Shown here piece by piece: positions 1-5,895 of a stretch of DNA of 13,999 nt. The stretch covers positions 1 through 13,999 of the forward strand of contig JADGEP010000013.1 in the NCBI GenBank assembly GCA_016744275.1, in the 5' to 3' direction. Position 1 is the first letter of the stretch. The number at the start of each line of letters is the position of its first letter. This DNA comes from Candidatus Krumholzibacteriia bacterium. GTDB taxonomy: Bacteria > Krumholzibacteriota > Krumholzibacteriia > LZORAL124-64-63. The notes under the pieces were generated by a model. The model saw nothing but the letters and a program-made list of their open reading frames with translations. It searched no databases and was not told the DNA's origin. The position numbers were made by a program, and so were the translations under genes.

Positions 1-185
1 GTATTCTACGGATCTTTCGAAAAACACAATCTTCGAGGCACAACCAATATTTTTAACTGTATGACATATTTATGACTTACATCCGCGCCTGGTATCTATT
101 TTGTTTCGTATCCAACAAACTCCCTATCCTTTTACAAGACAATCGTTAACGTGTATTTGCTAAAAAATTAACAAATGAATTGACA
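1..185. other. AT-rich upstream region without a supported gene
   Basis: This stretch is much richer in A and T than the rest of the window and has stops in the frame of the following gene (TAA at 147-149). I see no coding region, RNA gene or repeat in it. A perfect TTGACA hexamer at 180-185 lies at its end, overlapping the possible start of the next gene. The region probably holds control sequences for the gene that follows, but no convincing -10 partner is visible inside it. Confidence 0.5.
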
Positions 186-208
186 ATGCCCCTGCGGATA
201 GCTAGGCT
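180..208 (+). promoter_or_regulatory. possible sigma-70 promoter overlapping the start of the MvhD-like gene
   Basis: A perfect -35 hexamer TTGACA at 180-185 is followed by a 17-base spacer and TAGGCT at 203-208, which matches only three positions of the -10 consensus. If used, transcription would start near 215, placing the upstream start codons outside the message and favouring the TTG start at 243. The -10 is poor, so this is tentative. Confidence 0.25.
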
Positions 209-707
209 ATTTGAAATCGGCGCCAACGGGAGTTTGGATTTTTTGGATACTCACAATTTATCACCAGAGTTCAATCCGCAGGTCCTGATCTACTTCTGCA
301 ACTCCTGCAGTGGTCCCAAGACCGCCGGCAGCGGCCTTTCCCTGGCCCACATTTCCGACTCCATCACCAGCGTGCATTTCAAGTGCGCCCGCGACGTCAC
401 CCCTGAACAGATCCGCCGGGGATTCAGCAATGGAGCGGACGGCATTCTCATCTGCGGTTGCCTGGTGCGCGATTGTGAAAACAGTCCCAATGACCTGAAG
501 GTGCTGCGGGATTTGTACCACAATCAAATGGCGGTCAAGGCCATGGGGTTGGCATCGGACCGCCTGCGTGAGGACTGGGTGGTGCAGGGCACAACCGACC
601 ATTTGGAACGCATTGTCACCGATTTTATCGCCCATCTGCGCGAAATGGGTCCCCTGCCCGTCCTGGTTCCTGAAGCTCCGGCCAAAATGAAGGAAGGCCA
701 AGGCTGA
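186..707 (+). CDS. MvhD/FlpD-like [2Fe-2S] iron-sulfur protein (hydrogenase delta subunit family)
   Basis: A 173-residue protein that resembles MvhD, the small subunit that carries electrons from [NiFe]-hydrogenase or formate dehydrogenase to heterodisulfide reductase (HdrA) in methanogens and in many anaerobic bacteria. The family cysteine pattern is visible: C38-N-S-C41 after a hydrophobic strand, C67 in KCARD, and C92 with C97 in GCLVRDC; C90 is extra. The C-terminal part (GLASDRLREDWV, then a helix ending LREMGP) also fits the family. It is probably cytoplasmic. No hydrogenase or Hdr gene is adjacent, so its partner is unknown. The start is uncertain: ATG 186 and TTG 180 have no Shine-Dalgarno site, whereas TTG 243 has GGGAG nine bases upstream and would give 154 residues, closer to the usual MvhD length. 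It ends in TGA, and the DUF3179 gene follows after 56 bases. Confidence 0.8.
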   Translation: MPLRIARLFEIGANGSLDFLDTHNLSPEFNPQVLIYFCNSCSGPKTAGSGLSLAHISDSITSVHFKCARDVTPEQIRRGFSNGADGILICGCLVRDCENSPNDLKVLRDLYHNQMAVKAMGLASDRLREDWVVQGTTDHLERIVTDFIAHLREMGPLPVLVPEAPAKMKEGQG

Positions 708-720
708 GGTTCTGTCCTAG

Positions 721-747
721 ACTGAATGCAAACCACTGAATGCATTC
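721..747 (+). repeat. direct repeat and palindrome upstream of the selenoprotein gene
   Basis: The ten bases ACTGAATGCA occur at 721-730 and again at 735-744, with four bases between the copies. The second copy extends into a perfect 10-base palindrome GAATGCATTC (738-747), and GAATGCA at 724-730 can also pair with TGCATTC at 741-747. The element sits between the MvhD-like stop and the Shine-Dalgarno of the next gene. It could be an operator or a small intercistronic hairpin. Confidence 0.45.
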
Positions 748-763
748 CGTTGAGGAGTAGACC

Positions 764-1678
764 ATGCTGCGCCAAACAATCTCTCTCGTCTTTTTGATAT
801 GCCTGAGCCTTGGGGCACTGACTGTCCAGGCCGAGCGCCCCGAGCCAGAAATCCACGGTGAATTTCAGGGCGACAAGATGTACACCTTGCTGCCTCCCGA
901 TGGCATCCCCGCCATCCTGGACCCCGAATACCTGACCGGTGAAGAAGCCGCGGCCCAGATGTCTGCCGACGAACCGGTGATGGGTCTAGTGGCTGGCGAC
1001 GATGCTGTCTGCTGGTCAACCTGGCAATTGGATGCCCACGAAATCGTCAACGACACCTTCAACGGGACGGCCATTGCGGCCACCTGGTGACCTCTCTGTC
1101 ATTCGGGCGTCGTGCACGCCCGCCAGGTTGGCGACCAGGTTTTGACCTTCATCGTATCGGGCAAGCTGTGGCGCAACAGCCTGATCATGCAGGATAAGGA
1201 AACGGGCTCGTTGTGGAGCCACGTGACGGGCGAATGCCTGGAGGGTGAGTATGTGGGCACCCAGTTGAAGATGATTCCCATGGTGCAGACTTCGTGGAGC
1301 CAGTGGTCGGCGGATCACCCGCAAACCCGTGTGTTGCGCAAGTCGGAGGAGGTCAAATCTTCCCACTACGAAAAATACTTTGCCGACCCCGAGCGCAACG
1401 GCTTGTTCCAGACGACCTGGCTGAAAGATCGCCTGCCGGGCAAAACGTTGATCCACGGCGTGGTGATGGGGCCGCATACGTTGGCCGTGACCGACGCGAT
1501 TGTCGTGGGTGGTGAGCCGGTCAAGACCGTGCTGGGCGGTGTCGAAGTGCGGGTCATCCGCAATGCTGACGGTGGCGTGAGTGCGCGCCGCGGCGATACG
1601 GATGAGGAACTGCTGGTGCGTTCGGCATTCTGGTTTGCCTGGAGCACTTATTTTCCGCGCACGGAGGTGTTGGACTAG
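764..1678 (+). CDS. secreted DUF3179 family selenoprotein (UxxC), read through an in-frame UGA
   Basis: A 304-residue protein if the TGA at 1088-1090 is read as selenocysteine (residue 109). ATG 764 follows a strong GAGGAG site. Residues 1-23 form a signal peptide with likely cleavage after VQA, so it acts outside the cytoplasm. Residues from about 50 to the end match DUF3179: DEPVMGL, a HEIVND block (92-97), then T-W-U-P-L-C where the family has TYCPLC, then LTFIVSG, LIMQDKETGSLWS, and near the C-terminus FWFAW followed by FPRTEVL. Function of the family is unknown; the CPLC motif suggests a redox or metal site. The two halves are in the same frame with no other lesion, and UGA is a normal stop in neighbouring genes. 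A plain gene finder would split this into 764-1090 and a piece starting near 1112. The alternative is a nonsense-mutated pseudogene. The DUF3179 call is firm; the selenocysteine call is strong inference. Confidence 0.85.
1088..1090 (+). other. UGA codon predicted to encode selenocysteine (Sec109)
   Basis: This in-frame TGA replaces the first Cys codon of the DUF3179 CPLC motif and leaves the second Cys (TGT, residue 112) intact, giving UxxC. Replacement of the first Cys of a CxxC pair is a common selenoprotein pattern. The frame stays open for 195 further residues of family-typical sequence. Confidence 0.8.
1088..1126 (+). promoter_or_regulatory. candidate bacterial SECIS element
   Basis: Downstream of the TGA, CGGGCGT (1104-1110) pairs perfectly with ACGCCCG (1116-1122), leaving a five-base loop CGTGC (1111-1115). 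Twenty bases separate the TGA from the loop, and the second loop base is G. Published bacterial SECIS models expect a loop about 16-37 bases from the UGA with a G in its first two positions. CTG (1096-1098) may pair with CAG (1124-1126) as a lower helix. In bacteria SelB binds such a hairpin within the coding sequence. Confidence 0.65.
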
Positions 1679-1689
1679 ACGGACAGGGA

Positions 1690-4464
1690 TCAGTCCGCGT
1701 CTCCATCCAGGGCTTTGCGGATGGCCCTCAGCAGTGTGGCGGGGTCGTGGGGTTTCATCAGCAAGGGCACATTCATGTTTTGCGAAAGGCGCCCGAGGAT
1801 GGCGTCTTCGCTGTACCCGCTGTTGAAAATGATCTTGGTCTGGGGCCGCTTGGCTTCGATCTCGCGGGCGACTTCAGGGCCACCCACCAGGGGCATCACC
1901 AGGTCCAGCAACGCCAGGTCGATTTCGTCGGCATGCTTTGCAAAGACCTCAAGAGCCTCTTTTCCATCACAGGCTTCCAGGATGCGGTAACCCGCCCGGG
2001 TGAGGATGCGGTTGATCACAGCGCGCACGGCCTCGTCGTCCTCGGCCATCAAGATGGTTTCGGTGCCGCCAACGGGTGCTTCCTGGACCGGGTTTTGAGT
2101 TTCCTCGTCGATCAGACTTTCAGCGGCCACCGGCAATAGAATCGTGAAGGTTGACCCTTGGCCCGACTCGCTGTCGACCAGGACCATGCCGCCGTGCTGT
2201 TTGACGGTGCCGTAGACAGTCGCCAAGCCCAACCCCGTGCCCCGTCCGCGGTCTTTGGTGGTGAAGAACGGCTCAAAAATCTGGGGCAAGACATCCGGCG
2301 CGATGCCTTCGCCGTTGTCGCTTACGGCAATGCGGATGTGCAGACCCGGTTGCGCCCAACTGTAAGCGGTCATGAATTTTTGGTCGACGACCTTCAGGCT
2401 GGTTTCAATCAGCAGGGTGCCTCCGTCAGGCATGGCGTCCCGGGCATTGAGGCAGAGGTTGAGCAACACCTGCTCCATTTGACCGACGTCGACATGAATC
2501 TCACGGTTGATGGCGCCGGGGCGGAAGTCGAGCGATATGTGCTCACCGATCACGCGCCGAACCATCTTCAAGAGTTGGGCAATCAGGTCGTTCGGGTCGG
2601 TGTTTTGCAACTCCAATACCTGGCGCCGGCTGAAGGCCAGCAACTGCCGGGTCAGTTCGCCCGCACGGCCCACGGAGCCGCGCAACATCTTGAGTTCACG
2701 CTCCACATTTGCGGGAGTGGTCTCTCCATCCAGGGCAAAGTCCAGGTGCCCCAACATCGCGTGCAGGATGTTGTTGAAATCATGGGCAATGCCGCCAGCG
2801 AGTTGGCCCACGGCCTCCATCTTTTGCGATTGCACCAGGCGCCGTTCCAGGTTGAGTTGGTGGGTCACATCGCGCTTGACGCTGACATAACTCACGATCT
2901 TGCCATCGCCGTCGAGGATGGGGCTGATGGAGGCCTCTTCTTCCAGGGTCTCGCCGTTCTTACGCCGGTTGATGAAATTGCCGAGCCAAACTTCGCCCTG
3001 GGAGATTGTCTCCCAGATGTCTTTGTAAAAGTCGTCGTCGTGCATGCCGCTTTTGAGAAAACGCGGGTTCTCGCCCAGCACCTCTTCCAGTTTGTATCCG
3101 GTGATGTCTTCGAAGGCCGGATTGCAGTAGCGAATCGAGCCGTCCAGGTCCGTGATGACCACGCTGTCGCCCGTTTGTTCAATGGCCGTGACCAGCCGCG
3201 CGTTCAGGTCCTGGATCTGGCGGTTTGAAGTCAAATCCATGAAGGCGACATAGACCGATTCCCAGTGCGTGTCGGCCGGGTCCTTGAACATCTTGAAGGC
3301 GATGTGGCGCACATCTCCAGCCAGGGTCTTGACCGTCGTGACCGCTTCGGCGGATGCCTGCCCACTGGCCAGAGTCAGCAGCTCCTTGAGAAAAACCGCC
3401 TCGGCATCTTCGGTGAAAGTGGCGGCAAGGTTGTTGGTCAATTCGGTCACGGATGCGGCCTGATGCAACTTCAACGTGGCCTGGTTCACGGCCTTGATGT
3501 CCACCAAGCCGATGCATTTGTGGAAGTCGTCGGGGTCGTTACGGAAGTGGAATTCCAGGTCTTCAACGCCGCGAGATTTCAGGTCGTCGATGTGGGCTTT
3601 AACTGCGGAAAAATCTTCGTGCCAAAGAGAGACGGGGGCGCTGTCGAACAAGTGACGCATCTGTTCTTCGTTGCGGGTCAAGGCGGCGGCGGCCGCCACC
3701 TGGTCGGTGATGTCCGTGAAGCAGAGCACGCCGCCGACATAGGTTCCGTCAACAAAATAGGGCTGCACTTGAAGCTGGACGTCGAAAAAGGTGCCGTCTT
3801 TGCGCAGAAAAACGGCCTGGCCCTCATTGGTATCCTGTTTCTCCATGGCGCGGCAGGTGTCGCATTCGGCCGGCGGTATCGGGGTGCCGTCGCGTTGGCG
3901 CCCGTGCAGGTTGCTGTGCAGATCAACCCCCTGCAGATCTGGGGCCGTCCATCCGGTGAGGGTTTCAGTCGCGGGGTTGGAAAAGGTGACCATGCCCTCG
4001 GCGTCAAAACCCACAATGGCGCTGGGTGTGGCGTTGAGGATCAGGGCATGGCGCCGGGCCAGATTTCCGTGGGCGCGGTCATCTGTACTCTGGGCTGAAA
4101 TGTCACGCAAGAGGCAATAAGCGTAGCCCGAACCGTCGGACTGGTTGAAGTTGGCGCGGATGTCGGTTTCGGTGACCACGCTGGTGCCATTGGCCCGCAG
4201 CATTTCCACCACGCGTCCGGGCAACGTGCCGCCGGATTGCAATCGCTTGAATACGAGCTCAAATTGCGCGACAAATCCGGGCGCGAGAAAATCCTGTAAG
4301 GGCCGGCCGACAACGTCGTCGCGTTCGTGTCCCAACAGGCGCATCCAGGCCTTGTTGACGTCACAAATCCGGCCCTCAAAATCCACGACATGGTAGGGCA
4401 TGGGCGCTTCGGCGAACGCTTCCTGGAGGATGTCCTTGTTGACGGGTTTCTTACTGTCGGGCAC
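1690..4464 (-). CDS. PAS-containing hybrid sensor histidine kinase with C-terminal receiver domain
   Basis: A 924-residue cytoplasmic hybrid kinase without evident membrane segments. Domains in order: PAS (about 12-123); PAS (about 136-255) with C201-D-T-C204; a divergent PAS-like domain (about 265-415); PAS with PAC (about 420-535); dimerisation and phosphoacceptor region with H561 in GGIAHDFNN; catalytic ATPase domain with N673, DNGEG 716-720 and RGTGLGL 741-747; and a receiver (about 802-920) with acidic pair D809/D810, phosphoacceptor D854, S882 and K904. All catalytic residues are present. There is no output domain, so phosphate must pass on to a separate protein or feed back. The start is GTG at 4462-4464 with GAGGA six bases upstream. 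It converges on the selenoprotein gene, with the two stops 11 bases apart. The signal is unknown; lack of transmembrane segments suggests an internal redox, ligand or gas signal. Confidence 0.93.
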   Translation of the reverse strand: MPDSKKPVNKDILQEAFAEAPMPYHVVDFEGRICDVNKAWMRLLGHERDDVVGRPLQDFLAPGFVAQFELVFKRLQSGGTLPGRVVEMLRANGTSVVTETDIRANFNQSDGSGYAYCLLRDISAQSTDDRAHGNLARRHALILNATPSAIVGFDAEGMVTFSNPATETLTGWTAPDLQGVDLHSNLHGRQRDGTPIPPAECDTCRAMEKQDTNEGQAVFLRKDGTFFDVQLQVQPYFVDGTYVGGVLCFTDITDQVAAAAALTRNEEQMRHLFDSAPVSLWHEDFSAVKAHIDDLKSRGVEDLEFHFRNDPDDFHKCIGLVDIKAVNQATLKLHQAASVTELTNNLAATFTEDAEAVFLKELLTLASGQASAEAVTTVKTLAGDVRHIAFKMFKDPADTHWESVYVAFMDLTSNRQIQDLNARLVTAIEQTGDSVVITDLDGSIRYCNPAFEDITGYKLEEVLGENPRFLKSGMHDDDFYKDIWETISQGEVWLGNFINRRKNGETLEEEASISPILDGDGKIVSYVSVKRDVTHQLNLERRLVQSQKMEAVGQLAGGIAHDFNNILHAMLGHLDFALDGETTPANVERELKMLRGSVGRAGELTRQLLAFSRRQVLELQNTDPNDLIAQLLKMVRRVIGEHISLDFRPGAINREIHVDVGQMEQVLLNLCLNARDAMPDGGTLLIETSLKVVDQKFMTAYSWAQPGLHIRIAVSDNGEGIAPDVLPQIFEPFFTTKDRGRGTGLGLATVYGTVKQHGGMVLVDSESGQGSTFTILLPVAAESLIDEETQNPVQEAPVGGTETILMAEDDEAVRAVINRILTRAGYRILEACDGKEALEVFAKHADEIDLALLDLVMPLVGGPEVAREIEAKRPQTKIIFNSGYSEDAILGRLSQNMNVPLLMKPHDPATLLRAIRKALDGDAD

Positions 4465-4505
4465 GGAAAATCCTCGTTCAGGGTGTTTTTGGTTCGGTAG
4501 CGGTG

Positions 4506-4547
4506 ATCATATCTCAGCCCGGTCTTGTTGGCCAGTTCCGATGGCCA
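4506..4547 (-). promoter_or_regulatory. putative sigma-70 promoter for the hybrid kinase
   Basis: On the minus strand TGGCCA (4529-4534) is followed by a 17-base spacer and TATGAT (4506-4511), five of six matches to the -10 consensus. A second TGGCCA lies just upstream at 4542-4547. The site is between the terminator of the dehydrogenase gene and the kinase start, about 40 bases from the GTG, so the kinase is probably transcribed on its own. Confidence 0.4.
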
Positions 4548-4563
4548 GGCTCGTTCGTGCGAT

Positions 4564-4599
4564 AAAAAAAAACGCCGCGCCCCCAAAGGAGCGCGGCGT
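4564..4599 (-). terminator. intrinsic terminator of the dehydrogenase gene
   Basis: Read on the minus strand, ACGCCGCGC (complement of 4591-4599) pairs perfectly with GCGCGGCGT (complement of 4572-4580), nine base pairs almost all GC with a ten-base loop, directly followed by a run of eight or more T residues (4564-4571). It lies 22 bases after the dehydrogenase stop, so it should separate that gene from the kinase. Confidence 0.93.
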
Positions 4600-4620
4600 C
4601 TGCTCATACTCAGACAACGA

Positions 4621-5742
4621 CTAGCACTTGGCCGCGACGGCCTCCGCCATTTCAGTCGTGGTGGTGGTGCCACCCATGTCGTAGGTCCGCGCCTTGCCTT
4701 CGGCAATCACGGCCTCGACGGCGGCTTCCAGCTTGTTGGCCATGTCGGTCTCGCCCAGGTGGTCGAGCATCATCTTGGCCGACAAAATCATGGCAATGGG
4801 ATTGACCTTGTTCATGCCCACGTACTTGGGAGCAGAGCCATGGCTGGGCTCGAACACGGCCACCTTTTTGCCAATGTTGCCGCTGCAGGCAAAGCCGAGG
4901 CCGCCGACCAGTTGGGCGCATAGATCGGAGACGATGTCGCCGAACATGTTGCTGGCCACCAGTACGCCGTAGTCCTCGGGGTTCTTCACCAGCCACATGC
5001 ACATGGCGTCGATGTTGGTTTCCCAGAGCTCGATGCCGGGGTACTCCTCGGCGATCTTGCGGGCTTCGCGCACCATCAGGCCACTGGTCTCACGCACGAC
5101 GTTGGGTTTCTCAACGACAGTCACGCTCTTGTAGCCAAAATCCTTGGCATACTCGAACGCGTCGCGCACGATACCCCGGCAACCTTCACGGGTGAAGATG
5201 CGGGTCGAGATGGCGATGTCTTCGTTGGCCACGCCGTCCATCTTGCTCATCTGGGCAGGGTGGGTCTGGGTCAATTTGTCGCGCACGTCCTGCGGCAGCG
5301 GATGGTATTCAACGCCGGCGTACAGGCCCTCGGTATTCTGGCGGAAAACCACCAGGTCGAGGCCATCCTTGAAGTTCAGGGGGTTGCCGGCGTAGGCCTT
5401 GCATGGGCGCAGGTTCGACGACAGGTTGAACTCCTGACGCAACCGCACGATGGGGCTGCGGTAGACCTGGCCGGTGCCGCGCAGCTCGTCGCTCAGCTCG
5501 GCTTCGGCCTCTTCCTTGGGCAGGCTGGTGATGGCGCCAAAGAGGGCGGCATCCACGTTGTTCAGCATGTCGATGGTGCGGTCGGGCAGGGGATTGGCTT
5601 CGGTCTTCCAGAACTCCCAGCCGATGTCACCGTGCACGTACTCGGCATCAAAGCCCAGCTTGTCCAGCACGACTCGTGTGGCGTCCATCACGTCTACGCC
5701 CACACCGTCGCCGGGCATCCAACCGATCGTATACTTGGCCAT
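4621..5742 (-). CDS. isocitrate/isopropylmalate dehydrogenase family protein, probably isocitrate dehydrogenase
   Basis: A 373-residue beta-decarboxylating dehydrogenase, which oxidises a 2-hydroxy acid such as isocitrate with NAD(P)+ and metal. Family residues visible: S96, R102, R112 and R134 for substrate, Y141 in NTEGLYAGVEY, K212, and the metal-binding aspartates D245, D269 and D273 (NMFGDIVSDL). The nucleotide loop HGSAPKY (301-307) carries Lys-Tyr, as in the NADP-linked E. coli enzyme, rather than the Asp-Ile of NAD-linked relatives; NADP use is thus inferred. Position 98 is Ile where the E. coli enzyme has an isocitrate-contacting Asn, so the exact substrate (isocitrate, homoisocitrate or a related acid) is open. 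A strong AAGGAG site lies six bases before ATG 5742. It has its own terminator and is likely monocistronic. Confidence 0.88.
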   Translation of the reverse strand: MAKYTIGWMPGDGVGVDVMDATRVVLDKLGFDAEYVHGDIGWEFWKTEANPLPDRTIDMLNNVDAALFGAITSLPKEEAEAELSDELRGTGQVYRSPIVRLRQEFNLSSNLRPCKAYAGNPLNFKDGLDLVVFRQNTEGLYAGVEYHPLPQDVRDKLTQTHPAQMSKMDGVANEDIAISTRIFTREGCRGIVRDAFEYAKDFGYKSVTVVEKPNVVRETSGLMVREARKIAEEYPGIELWETNIDAMCMWLVKNPEDYGVLVASNMFGDIVSDLCAQLVGGLGFACSGNIGKKVAVFEPSHGSAPKYVGMNKVNPIAMILSAKMMLDHLGETDMANKLEAAVEAVIAEGKARTYDMGGTTTTTEMAEAVAAKC

Positions 5743-5780
5743 TGCCGTCTCCTTGGAAAATCGCAGCTTCGTTCGGAACA

Positions 5781-5811
5781 GGGCTCGCAGCGGCAGGGTG
5801 CCGGCGAGCCC
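5781..5811 (-). promoter_or_regulatory. strong hairpin in the leader of the dehydrogenase gene
   Basis: GGGCTCGC (5781-5788) pairs with GCGAGCCC (5804-5811), and inside it CGGCA (5791-5795) pairs with TGCCG (5799-5803) around a GGG loop, with only an AG bulge. This makes 13 base pairs. On the minus strand it lies about 40 bases before the dehydrogenase start and about 85 bases after the upstream gene's stop. It has no T run, so it is more likely a leader structure or processing signal than a terminator. Confidence 0.5.
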
Positions 5812-5895
5812 GGGATTTCTACCGCAAAAGATATCAACATAGAGCGCGAAAACAACCGAATTCGGGGAAAAAAGGCGGTTTTAGTCGGCCCTGGC

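Noticed and set aside
764..1090. A short 108-residue secreted protein ending at the TGA, with a separate gene from about 1112
   Set aside because: The two pieces are in the same frame, together form one complete DUF3179 protein, the second has no ribosome site, and the TGA falls on the conserved Cys. Splitting or calling a pseudogene explains less than recoding.
1663..1703. Interrupted inverted repeat (GGAG/CTCC and GGACT/AGTCC) across the two convergent stops
   Set aside because: Stems are short and interrupted, the loop is long and no T run follows on either strand, so I do not call a terminator.
2158..3228. Long open frame on the plus strand opposite the hybrid kinase
   Set aside because: It mirrors the kinase codons in GC-rich DNA, has no ribosome site or recognisable domain, and the kinase reading is certain.
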